A stretch of 64,000 nucleotides of DNA from CAZQFV01 sp964592645 (GTDB lineage: Bacteria; Chloroflexota; Chloroflexia; DTKN01), in the NCBI GenBank assembly GCA_964592645.1, contig CAZQFV010000003.1:62001-126000 (forward strand). Direction: 5' to 3'. The stretch's first letter is position 1. Every line of letters starts with the position of its first letter. The notes beneath the pieces were generated by a model, which saw only the letters and a list, made by a program, of their open reading frames with translations, was not told where the DNA came from and searched no databases. The position numbers and the translations under genes were made by a program. Shown piece by piece: positions 7,931 to 16,085 of the stretch.

Positions 7931-9583
7931 ATGCGTTGGCGCAAATATCTCCTGCCCGTGGCCATGCTGCTCCTCCTGACACTCTTTGTGCTATATCCGG
8001 CGCTGAACGTGCTGCTCAAGAGCCTAACCGTAAAAGGTGAACCCGGCCTGGGCAACTATATCCAGATATTTACCCAACCGCAGTTGCGGAGCACAATTGG
8101 CAACAGCCTGCTCATTGCCACTGGGTCGGCCGGCCTGTCTACCCTGCTGGGGTTGATCCTGGCCCTGGTCGTTTTCAAAACGACCCTGCCCTGGCGCCGC
8201 GTCTTTGCCGCGGCCGCGGTCCTGCCTATCGTGATCCCCGGCTTTGTCAATACGGTGGCCTATATCTTTTTGTTCGGCCGCAACGGGCTGCTGACCTACC
8301 GCCTCCTGGGCCTCAACTGGGACATCTATAGCTGGCGCAGTGTGCTGATCCTACAGACGCTGGGACTGACGACAACGACCTTTCTCCTCATCTCGGCGGT
8401 GCTGGTCGGCGTAAGCAGCCAGGTCGAAGATGCCGCCCGCAACCTGGGGGCCAGCGAGTGGCATGTGCTGACCACGGTGACGCTGCCCTTGATCCGTCCG
8501 GGCGTGATCGGCGCCCTGCTGCTGGCCTTTCTGCGCTCGATGGCCGATTTCGGCACCCCCTACATCATCGGCGGCCGCTTCAACACGCTGGCCACGGCCT
8601 CGTATACGCAGCTCATCGGCACCTACAATATGGAGATGGCGGCCGCGCTCAATGCGATCTTGATGGTCTTTTGCCTGGGCGTTTTCTGGCTCTACTCGCG
8701 AGTGCAAAAAGGCCAGGCGGGTGTACAAATACAGGCCGGCAGCGGACAACGCAAACCGCTGCGGCTCAGCCGGCCGCTCCAGGCAGGGCTGTGGGTGGTA
8801 GGCCTCAGCTTTGCGATCGTGATCTTTATGCTGCTGATCTCGGTCCTGTTGGCCGCCTTCACCAAACACCTCGGCGGAGACTACACCCCGACCCTGGAGC
8901 ATTTCGGCATTCTGCCCCAACGGGGGTGGAACAGCACCCGCAACTCGCTGCTCTTTGCCGCCATTACGAGCGTGGCCATGAGCTTTCTGGGGATGGTGAT
9001 CGCCTACCTGGTGACGCGATTCGAGTTCCGCGGCCGCTGGGCGCTCGACCTTTTGGCTACGCTGCCCTTTGCCATCCCGGGCACCTTTATGGGCGTCGGT
9101 TATGCCCTGGCTTTTGGCCGGCCGCCGCTGCTGCTTTCGGGAACGTGGGCCATCGTCGTGGCCATTACCGTGATCCGGGAACTGCCCCTGGGCCTGCGCG
9201 CGGGGACCGGCGTGCTGTTGCAGCAGGATCACGCCATCGAGGAGGCCTCGGCCAGCCTGGGGGCATCCCGGATCACGACCTTTTTCCGCATCGTGCTGCC
9301 GCTGGCCCGGCCGGCCTTGCTGATCAGCGCCCTGTACGCTTTCGTTTCCACCGTCCAGACCCTGGGCGCCATCATTTTCCTGATTACTCCGGGGAACAAG
9401 GTGCTGGCCGTGGATGTCTTCGAGGCCACGGTGCGCGGCAATGTAGGCCACGCCGCCGCCCTGTCCATCGTTATGATCGCCGTGGCCATCTTGGGTATGC
9501 TGGCAATCTATGCCCTCAGTATGCGGGAGGCAACGCAAACATGGTTTCGCCAAGTTCTGAGCAGTCAGACCCCCGGTGCGTAG
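7931..9583 (+). CDS. ABC importer permease, two fused permease domains (FbpB-like)
   Basis: Product of 550 residues with about 12 transmembrane helices in two homologous halves. Each half has the cytoplasmic EAA loop that contacts the ATPase: EDAARNLGASEWHVL... near residue 170 and EEASASLGASRITTF... near residue 440. The double-permease layout is normal for the FbpB/AfuB/ThiP class. The ATG at 7931 follows GGAGGACGATCCT. It is separated from the binding-protein gene by the stem-loop region and overlaps the ATPase gene by 43 bp, so translation of the two is likely coupled. Confidence 0.9.
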   Translation: MRWRKYLLPVAMLLLLTLFVLYPALNVLLKSLTVKGEPGLGNYIQIFTQPQLRSTIGNSLLIATGSAGLSTLLGLILALVVFKTTLPWRRVFAAAAVLPIVIPGFVNTVAYIFLFGRNGLLTYRLLGLNWDIYSWRSVLILQTLGLTTTTFLLISAVLVGVSSQVEDAARNLGASEWHVLTTVTLPLIRPGVIGALLLAFLRSMADFGTPYIIGGRFNTLATASYTQLIGTYNMEMAAALNAILMVFCLGVFWLYSRVQKGQAGVQIQAGSGQRKPLRLSRPLQAGLWVVGLSFAIVIFMLLISVLLAAFTKHLGGDYTPTLEHFGILPQRGWNSTRNSLLFAAITSVAMSFLGMVIAYLVTRFEFRGRWALDLLATLPFAIPGTFMGVGYALAFGRPPLLLSGTWAIVVAITVIRELPLGLRAGTGVLLQQDHAIEEASASLGASRITTFFRIVLPLARPALLISALYAFVSTVQTLGAIIFLITPGNKVLAVDVFEATVRGNVGHAAALSIVMIAVAILGMLAIYALSMREATQTWFRQVLSSQTPGA

Positions 9584-10659
9584 CATTGCAACTGCGCGGC
9601 ATCGCCAGGCACTTTGGCCCGGTGCGGGTGCTGGAAAACCTGTCGCTCGACGTGTACCAGGGGGAGCTGTGCTGCCTGCTGGGACCTTCGGGCTGCGGCA
9701 AAACGACCACGCTCCGGATCATCGCCGGCCTCCTCGATCCGGAAGCCGGCCAGGTGCACCTGGCCGGGCAGGAAATTACCCGCATGCCGCCACAGCAACG
9801 CGACGTGGGTATGGTCTTTCAGAACTATGCCCTGTTTCCCCATATGAACGTCTATGAGAATGTGGCCTACGGCCTGCGGCGGCGCCGTTGGCCCGACAAC
9901 CGGATCAGGCCCAAGGTAAGCGATGTCCTCCACCTGGTACGATTGGGAGGCTACGAGAAACGCCGCGTTCACGAGCTTTCGGGGGGACAACAACAGCGCA
10001 TCGCCCTGGCCCGGGCTCTGGTGATCGAACCCCGGCTGCTCCTGTTGGACGAGCCGCTTTCGAACCTGGATGCCCGTCTGAGGGCCTCTATGCGCGAAGA
10101 GATTCGGCGCGTCCAGCGCGCTCTGAACCTGACTACGATCCACGTCACCCACGACCAGGAGGAAGCTATGAGCATCGCCGATCGCATCGTGGTCATGAAC
10201 GAGGGGCGCATTGAGCAAATTGGGCCGCCGCCGGCGATCTATGAACAGCCGGCCACCCGCTTCGTGGCCGATTTCATCGGCCGGGTCAATTTCCTGGCGG
10301 GCCGGGTGGTAGGAGGGAAGGGCTTGCTTCTAGATAAATCTTTTGCCCTGCCCCCCGGCGATTGGCCCGAAGGGACGGCCTTGGTCTGTGCCATCCGCCC
10401 CGAGCGCGTGCGAATCGGCAGAGCGGCCGACCACTTGCCGGCGGCGGTGGTCCAGGAAATCACCTACCTGGGCGCCGTGGTGCGGTACCAACTCCTGCTC
10501 GAGGGCGCGGCGCATGGGGGCCAACTGCTACAGGTCGAGTTACCCGGTCCAGAAGCAGTATACCGGGTTGCCGAACGGGTCGGCCTCGAACTGCGCCCCG
10601 AGGACATTCGGGTTTTCCCGCACGACGGTAACAAGGTCGCGGCCGTGGGTCCCGACTAG
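9541..10659 (+). CDS. ABC importer ATPase (FbpC/PotA-like) with TOBE domain
   Basis: Product of 372 residues. Walker A GPSGCGKTT near residue 55, signature LSGGQQQR near 150, Walker B LLLLDEPLSNLD near 170 and switch histidine in THDQEEA. The last 120 residues are a TOBE-type regulatory domain (AIRPERVRIG). The ATG at 9541 lies inside the permease gene with GGGAGG 10 nt upstream, giving a 43-bp overlap. It completes the importer, and no other ATPase is needed. The cluster has no iron- or phosphonate-metabolism gene; the only catabolic neighbour is the TIM-barrel gene. Confidence 0.92.
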   Translation: MVSPSSEQSDPRCVALQLRGIARHFGPVRVLENLSLDVYQGELCCLLGPSGCGKTTTLRIIAGLLDPEAGQVHLAGQEITRMPPQQRDVGMVFQNYALFPHMNVYENVAYGLRRRRWPDNRIRPKVSDVLHLVRLGGYEKRRVHELSGGQQQRIALARALVIEPRLLLLDEPLSNLDARLRASMREEIRRVQRALNLTTIHVTHDQEEAMSIADRIVVMNEGRIEQIGPPPAIYEQPATRFVADFIGRVNFLAGRVVGGKGLLLDKSFALPPGDWPEGTALVCAIRPERVRIGRAADHLPAAVVQEITYLGAVVRYQLLLEGAAHGGQLLQVELPGPEAVYRVAERVGLELRPEDIRVFPHDGNKVAAVGPD

Positions 10660-11028
10660 CAAGTGCCCGGCGGCAGGGACCAGACGAGCGCACGAGGGCG
10701 CTCTGCCGGGTCGACGCCGTGCTGCGCCGTTATCGGACCGGACACTCGCCGGCAAGGGCCGATGGTTTTGATATGGCCGTGATTTTCCCGGTGCCTTGCG
10801 CTTCCTTCCATCTATGGTATAATACCCCACAAGGCAACGACGCCCAACCACGGGGCGGCCAGCGAACGGTTTCCCAACCCGCCCTGGTCCATCTGGCAGC
10901 GGCATCGGTCGAACGGTGAGACTATCCTGCTACCATCCGTGTATCCGTACAGCACATCCAGCGCCTCGCCGCCCCGCCCTGCTCAAGCGCCAGCGACCAG
11001 GCCGATCCGTGCTCAAAAGGAGTCAAAG
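10660..11028. other. Spacer with promoter, otherwise unassigned
   Basis: 369 bp. Beyond the promoter at 10796-10823 and a 200-nt leader for the aminotransferase I see no gene. CCCGGCGGCAG and CTGCCGGG early in the spacer could form an imperfect hairpin ending the importer transcript. Confidence 0.4.
10796..10823 (+). promoter_or_regulatory. Promoter of the aminotransferase gene
   Basis: TTGCGC (10796-10801) and TATAAT (10818-10823), 16 bp spacing; about 200 nt before the ATG at 11029. Confidence 0.7.
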
Positions 11029-12243
11029 ATGACCCGCAACCGTTTCTCCCAGCGCATGGAAACCATGAAGAGCAGCGCCATCCGGGACCTCCTGCACTAT
11101 GCCACCCTCCCGGGCATGATCTACCTGGCCGGCGGCCTGCCGGCCCCCGAGTCGTTCCCCGTCGAGGTCTTTCGCCAGTCCTGCAACACCGTCCTCGACG
11201 AGGTCGGGGCGCAATCGCTGCAGTACGGCACCACCGAGGGCTACAAGCCCCTGCGCCACTGCATCGCCGAGCGCATGCGCAACCTCAAGGGCGTGGCCTG
11301 CGGCAGCGACAATATCCTCCTCACCAGCGGCTCGCAGCAGGCCCTGGAAATGATCGGCAAGCTCTTTATCGACTATGGCGACATCGTCATCCTCGAAAGC
11401 CCCAGCTACCTGGGGGCCATCCAAGCCTTTGACCTGTACGCCCCACGCTATGTCACCGTGCCGATGGACGAGGAGGGCATCGTCACCGAGGAGCTGGAGC
11501 GCATCCTGCAGATCATCACCCCCAAGTTCATCTACACCGTGCCTACCTTCCAGAACCCCTCCGGCCGGACAATGTCCCTCGAACGCCGCCAGCGCCTGAT
11601 GGTCCTGGCCGAGAAATACGACCTGATCCTGGTGGAGGATGACCCCTACGGCGAGCTGCGCTACACCGGCGAGCCGGTGCCGCCGATCAAGGCTATGGAT
11701 ACTACCGGGCGGGTGATCTACCTGAGCACCTTTAGCAAGATCCTTTCCCCCGGCATCCGCCTGGCCTGGGTGGTCGCCTCCGAGGAGTTTATCCGCAAGC
11801 TGGCCCTGATCAAGCAGGCCACGGACCTTTGCACCTCCTCGTTCATCCAGTACGCCGCCTACGAGTACTGCCAGAGCGGCACTATGGAAGCACACATCCA
11901 AAAGATCCGCGATATGTACAAGGTGCGCATGGAGGCGATGCTGCACGCCCTGGACAAGTACTTTCCCAAGGAGGGCGTCTCCTGGACCCGCCCGGAGGGC
12001 GGCATGTTCCTGTGGGTCACGCTGCCCGACACGGTCAACGTGGAGGATATGCTCAAGGAGGCGGTGGCCAACAAGGTGGCCTTTGTCCCGGGCACCTCGT
12101 TCTACGTGGACGGCCGGCCGCACAGCACGATGCGGCTCAACTTTTCCAACGCCACGCCGGAGATGATCGGCGAGGGCATCCGCCGGCTAGCGGAGATCGT
12201 CCGCCACCGGCTGGCGGCCGGGGCGGCAGCGTGCGCCAGCTAG
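11029..12243 (+). CDS. PLP-dependent aminotransferase, LysN/2-aminoadipate type
   Basis: Fold-type I aminotransferase of 404 residues. LAGGLPAPESFP near residue 25 is the N-terminal substrate-gating stretch of the LysN/KAT-II subgroup. The PLP lysine is in STFSKILSPGIR; the phosphate-binding Arg follows, and FQNPSG plus EDDPYGELRY carry the ring-stacking and pyridine-N contacts. Members use 2-aminoadipate, branched-chain or aromatic amino acids; sequence alone does not decide. The ATG at 11029 has AAAAGGAG at correct spacing; an in-frame upstream start would add 30 Pro/Ala-rich residues. Followed after 10 bp by the DinG-type gene. Confidence 0.88.
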   Translation: MTRNRFSQRMETMKSSAIRDLLHYATLPGMIYLAGGLPAPESFPVEVFRQSCNTVLDEVGAQSLQYGTTEGYKPLRHCIAERMRNLKGVACGSDNILLTSGSQQALEMIGKLFIDYGDIVILESPSYLGAIQAFDLYAPRYVTVPMDEEGIVTEELERILQIITPKFIYTVPTFQNPSGRTMSLERRQRLMVLAEKYDLILVEDDPYGELRYTGEPVPPIKAMDTTGRVIYLSTFSKILSPGIRLAWVVASEEFIRKLALIKQATDLCTSSFIQYAAYEYCQSGTMEAHIQKIRDMYKVRMEAMLHALDKYFPKEGVSWTRPEGGMFLWVTLPDTVNVEDMLKEAVANKVAFVPGTSFYVDGRPHSTMRLNFSNATPEMIGEGIRRLAEIVRHRLAAGAAACAS

Positions 12244-12253
12244 GGCTAAAGCG

Positions 12254-15130
12254 TTGCTCCATCCGTACGTAGCCATCGACACCGAGACCACCGGCCTCGA
12301 ACCCGGCAAGGACGAGCTGATCGAGGTCGCCGCCGTGCGCTTCCAGGGAAAGGAAGTGCTCGACACCTGGCATTCGCTGCTCAAGCCGGCCGGCCCGCTG
12401 CCCGAGGCCATCACCCGCCTCACCGGCATCACCCCCCAGGACCTGGAAACGGCGCCGATGTTCTATACCCTGGTCCCGGAGCTGGCCCGCTTCATCGGCG
12501 ACGACCCGCTCGTCGGCCACTCCGTCTCCTTCGATGTCGACTTCCTGGCCGCGCAGGGGCTGCGCCTGGGCAACCCCCGCGTGGACACCTTCGAGCTGAG
12601 CACGCTCCTGCTCCCGGAGCTGCCCGACCGCTCCCTGATCAGCGTGGCCCGCGGGCTGGGCATCCCCTACCCCCAGCAGCACCGCGCCCTGGCCGACGCC
12701 CAGGTCACCCGGCAGGTCTTCCTGGCCTTCTGGGAGCGCCTGACGGCGCTGGACCTGGAGACGCTGGAAGAGGTGCTGCGCCTGGCCGGCAAGACCGAAT
12801 GGCCCCTGGCCGAACTCTTTACCGAGATCGCCGGCGCGGTGGCGCGCGAGGCCTTTGGCAAAAAACGCGACGGCGACAAGCCCATGGCGACGCGCCTGGT
12901 CCGGCCGGAGCCCCGCCCCGATCCGCTGGAGGAGACCGAGGACAACCGCCCGCTCGACGGGCAGCGCCTCTCCTCCCTGTTTTCTCCCGGCGGCCTTTTC
13001 TCCCGCGCCTTTCCGCACTATGAGCACCGCCCGCAGCAGGTGGAGATGCTGCAGGCCGTGGTCGAGACGTTCAACCACGGCGGGCAGTTGATCGTCGAGG
13101 CCGGGACGGGCACGGGCAAGTCCATGGCCTACCTGCTGCCGGCCATCGCCATGGCCATGCGCCGCGGGAGGCCGGTCGTCGTCTCCACCAACACCATCAA
13201 CCTGCAGGACCAGCTCTTTTACAAGGACCTCCCCGACCTGCAGCGCGTCCTGGCCCAGGCCGGCCCGGAGGAAGGAGACATGGCCCACCTGGCGGCCTTC
13301 CGCGCCGCCCTGCTCAAGGGCCGCGCCAACTATATCTGCCTGCGGCGCTGGGAAGCCCTCCGCCGCAGCAGTTCCCTGTCGCCGGAACAGGTCAGCGTCC
13401 TGGTCAAGACCCTGCTCTGGCTCCCGCGCACCCAGACGGGCGACCGCGGCGAACTGGCCCTGGTGGGCCAGGAGCACGATGTCTGGAACGAGATCGCCGC
13501 CCAATCCAACGCCTGCCGGGGATCGGATTGCCACTACTTCCAGGAGGAGCGCTGCTTCTTCTACCGCGCCCGCCGGCGAGCCGAGGCCGCGCATGTCGTC
13601 GTGGCCAACCACAGCCTGCTCCTATCCGACGTGGCCACCGAGAACCGCGTCCTGCCGGCCCACCGTCACCTGGTGGTGGACGAGGCCCACCACCTGGAGG
13701 GCGTGGCCACCGACCAACTGGGCTTCAGCGTGACCGCCGTGGAGCTGCAGGAGCTCCTGGCGGCGATCAGCCTGCCGGCCGGCCAGGGCCGCGAGCAAGG
13801 GCTGCTGCCCTTGCTCCCCACCCTCCTCAAGGGCCGGGAGAGCACCGACCCGGCTATGCAGACCCTGCGCGCCCTGACCGCCGAGGTCCGCGGCGCCGTG
13901 GAATCCGCCCGCGCCGCCGCCCGCGGCTTCTTCGACGCGCTGAACGACTTTGTCCACCAGCAGCAGGAGCTCCCCCGCTCCGGACAGTACGACTGGCACT
14001 GGCGGATCACCCCCGCCATCCGCATCCAGCCCGATTGGTCGGACATCGAGATCGCCTGGGAGAACGTCGCCGTCGAGCTGGCGCGCATCGCCGATCGCCT
14101 GAACCGCCTCCTCCAGCTTTGCTCCCAGGGCAACGAGGAGGCCTCGCGCGAGGAGCAGGACCTCCTCCTGGAGATCGCCCTGCTCGGCAAGCGGACGGAG
14201 GAGGTCCAGCGCCAGGTCACGGCGATCATCAGCCAGTCCCAGGACAACGGCATCTACTGGATCACCGTGGAGGCCCAGACCGGCACCCTCGGCCTGCATG
14301 TGGCCCCCCTGCACGTCGGCAGCCTGCTCCAGGAGAGCCTGTACCTGCAGAACGAGGCCATCGTCCTGACCTCGGCCACCCTGAGCACCGAGAACAACAC
14401 CGCCTTTCTGCGCGAGCGGCTGTGCCTGCCCGAGGCCGACGAGATGCTCCTGGACTCGCCCTTCGACTACCGCCGCGCGGCGCTGCTCCTGGTGCCCGAG
14501 GACATGCCCGACCCCAGCGACCCGCAGTACGGCCGGGCCCTGGCGCGCACCCTGGTGCAGACCTGCCAGGCCAGCGCCGGCCGCACCCTGGTTCTCTTCA
14601 CCTCGCACAGCGCCCTGCGCCAGGCGCATGCCGCCATCCGCCGGCCTTTGGAGCGCGAGGATATCGCCGTGCTCGGCCAGGGCATCGACGGCTCACGCCA
14701 CAACCTGCTGGACAAGTTCCGCCGCAACCCGCGCAGCGTCCTGATGGGCACCAGCTCCTTCTGGGAGGGCATCGACGTGGTGGGGGAGGCGCTCTCGGTC
14801 CTGGTCATCACCAAGCTGCCCTTCGACGTGCCCTCCGATCCGATCTTTGCCGCGCGCTGCGAGCTCTTCGAGGACCCTTTCCGCCAGTACGCCGTGCCGC
14901 AGGCCGTGCTGCGCTTCAAGCAGGGTTTCGGCCGGCTCATCCGCAGCCAGACCGACCGGGGCGTGGTGATCATGTTGGACGGGCGGGTGCTCACACGGAC
15001 CTACGGGCCGGCCTTTCTGCAATCGCTGCCTCGCTGCACCCAGCGCCGCGTGCATCTGCCGGAGATTCCCCTGCTGGTGCAGGAGTGGTTGGCCAAGGGC
15101 GCTAACGAAAACTCCACAAAAGGCAGTTGA
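12254..15130 (+). CDS. dinG: DnaQ-DinG fusion: 3'-5' exonuclease and XPD-like helicase
   Basis: Product of 958 residues. Residues 1-170 are a DEDD exonuclease (Exo I DTETTGLE; VGHSVSFDVDFL; HRALADAQVT). Residues 250-950 are a superfamily 2 XPD/DinG-type helicase: Walker A EAGTGTGKS, DEAH box VVDEAHHLEG, and C-terminal motifs GTSSFWEGIDVVGE and QGFGRLIRS. The cysteines typical of an Fe-S cluster are reduced: the segment with CLRRW, CRGSDCHYFQEERCFFYRARR keeps four Cys in a cluster-like pattern. This exonuclease-helicase fusion is common in Gram-positive-type lineages. Start is TTG at 12254, the only start before the Exo I motif; its ribosome site is weak, so coupling to the upstream stop is likely. 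Confidence 0.92.
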   Translation: MLHPYVAIDTETTGLEPGKDELIEVAAVRFQGKEVLDTWHSLLKPAGPLPEAITRLTGITPQDLETAPMFYTLVPELARFIGDDPLVGHSVSFDVDFLAAQGLRLGNPRVDTFELSTLLLPELPDRSLISVARGLGIPYPQQHRALADAQVTRQVFLAFWERLTALDLETLEEVLRLAGKTEWPLAELFTEIAGAVAREAFGKKRDGDKPMATRLVRPEPRPDPLEETEDNRPLDGQRLSSLFSPGGLFSRAFPHYEHRPQQVEMLQAVVETFNHGGQLIVEAGTGTGKSMAYLLPAIAMAMRRGRPVVVSTNTINLQDQLFYKDLPDLQRVLAQAGPEEGDMAHLAAFRAALLKGRANYICLRRWEALRRSSSLSPEQVSVLVKTLLWLPRTQTGDRGELALVGQEHDVWNEIAAQSNACRGSDCHYFQEERCFFYRARRRAEAAHVVVANHSLLLSDVATENRVLPAHRHLVVDEAHHLEGVATDQLGFSVTAVELQELLAAISLPAGQGREQGLLPLLPTLLKGRESTDPAMQTLRALTAEVRGAVESARAAARGFFDALNDFVHQQQELPRSGQYDWHWRITPAIRIQPDWSDIEIAWENVAVELARIADRLNRLLQLCSQGNEEASREEQDLLLEIALLGKRTEEVQRQVTAIISQSQDNGIYWITVEAQTGTLGLHVAPLHVGSLLQESLYLQNEAIVLTSATLSTENNTAFLRERLCLPEADEMLLDSPFDYRRAALLLVPEDMPDPSDPQYGRALARTLVQTCQASAGRTLVLFTSHSALRQAHAAIRRPLEREDIAVLGQGIDGSRHNLLDKFRRNPRSVLMGTSSFWEGIDVVGEALSVLVITKLPFDVPSDPIFAARCELFEDPFRQYAVPQAVLRFKQGFGRLIRSQTDRGVVIMLDGRVLTRTYGPAFLQSLPRCTQRRVHLPEIPLLVQEWLAKGANENSTKGS

Positions 15131-15155
15131 CGCCGCGCTCCGGGCCTGCTATAAT
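15127..15155 (+). promoter_or_regulatory. Promoter of hpf
   Basis: TTGACG (15127-15132) and TATAAT (15150-15155), 17 bp spacing. The -35 element overlaps the dinG stop codon. It leaves a leader of about 255 nt before hpf. Confidence 0.8.
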
Positions 15156-15161
15156 GGAAGG

Positions 15162-15405
15162 GAACGAACTCCGAGGAAAGCGGCATGAAGAGACTCTCGC
15201 GAACGTTCGTCAGGCTGCCCTCCCATTTCACAGTACGACCATGGGGGGCGTGGCCGCAGGGGAAAACAGGGGGCCTCACCGCGCCCAATCCGGACTGTTC
15301 CTTTTTCTCATCCATGCGCCCACTGGCCTTGCCCGGCGGCACGGCCTTTGGCAACGCCTTGTTGGAATCTGCCCCAAAGCGCAGCGGGCCTGAGTGAAGA
15401 AGGAG
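15162..15405 (+). other. Long, probably structured 5' leader of hpf
   Basis: No credible reading frame is present. GGGCGTGG near 15247 can pair with CCGCGCCC near 15283 (one wobble pair), and a GC-rich, self-complementary stretch spans about 15310-15350. A structured RNA motif called raiA is known upstream of this gene family in other phyla; I cannot confirm that this is one. Confidence 0.4.
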
Positions 15406-15415
15406 GTATGTGGTC

Positions 15416-16003
15416 ATGGAGATGCAGATGCAAGTGCGTGCCAAGAACTATCGCCTGACCCCCAACCTGCGGGCCTATATCGACAAAAAGATCCCGCGGT
15501 TATCGCGTTACCTGGAGGATATCGCCGAAACCAAGGTCGAGCTGACCAAGTCCAACACCCGTTCCCAGGGGCCGCAGATCGTGGCCCAACTGACCGTGAC
15601 CCTGAAGAACGGCGTCATCCTGCGGGCCGAGGAACGCTCCGGGGACCCCTACACCTCGCTCGACGCCGTCCTGGACACGATGGAGCGGCAGGTGGCCCGC
15701 TTCAAGGAGCGCTACTACACCAAGGGCGGGCACCGCCGCGCCGGCCGTCCCGTGGCCCTCTCCGAGCTGCCGATGGCCCCGGAGTCGCCGGCCCGGCCGG
15801 CCGCCGAGGTCGAGGAGGAGCCGCGCATCGTCAAGACCAAGCAGTTCATGGTCAAGCCGATGTACACCGATGAGGCCGTCTCGCAGATGGAGCTGCTCGG
15901 CCACGACTTTTTCATCTTCCAGAACGCCGAGACGGAGCGACTGAGCGTGGTCTATCGCCGCCGGGACGGCCACTACGGGCTGATCGAGCCGATCCAGGAG
16001 TAG
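15416..16003 (+). CDS. hpf: Ribosome hibernation promoting factor, long form
   Basis: Product of 195 residues. Residues 1-100 are the S30AE/RaiA domain that binds the 30S decoding centre (KNYRLTPNLRAYIDKKIPRL). A 35-residue Pro/Glu-rich linker follows, then a C-terminal dimerisation domain (about residues 138-195, VVKPMYTDEAV-type start and DGHYGLIEP end) that lets long HPF pair two ribosomes into 100S particles. Its length matches long HPF. I place the start at ATG 15416, 9 nt after AAGGAGG; a GTG at 15410 is too close to that site. It has its own promoter and a strong terminator. Confidence 0.93.
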   Translation: MEMQMQVRAKNYRLTPNLRAYIDKKIPRLSRYLEDIAETKVELTKSNTRSQGPQIVAQLTVTLKNGVILRAEERSGDPYTSLDAVLDTMERQVARFKERYYTKGGHRRAGRPVALSELPMAPESPARPAAEVEEEPRIVKTKQFMVKPMYTDEAVSQMELLGHDFFIFQNAETERLSVVYRRRDGHYGLIEPIQE

Positions 16004-16043
16004 GGAGCGGTCCGACGGGGGAGCCACAACCGAGGAAACGCCT

Positions 16044-16073
16044 CTCGGGGGCGCCAGGACTGGCGCCCCCGAG
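16044..16073. terminator. Bidirectional terminator between hpf and the fused permease gene
   Basis: CTCGGGGGCGCCA and TGGCGCCCCCGAG make a perfect 13-bp stem with a GGAC loop. It lies between two convergent genes; the downstream T-run is short on both strands. Confidence 0.7.
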
Positions 16074-16085
16074 CTGTTTGCCCGC

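Noticed and set aside
8458..9540. In-frame upstream extension of the ATPase gene across the permease gene
   Set aside because: It is the shadow of the permease gene; the ATPase domain begins after the ATG at 9541.
11023..12123. 366-codon minus-strand open frame opposite the aminotransferase gene
   Set aside because: Composition is that of an antisense shadow (His/Gly/Leu-rich, no motifs); the plus strand encodes an obvious aminotransferase.
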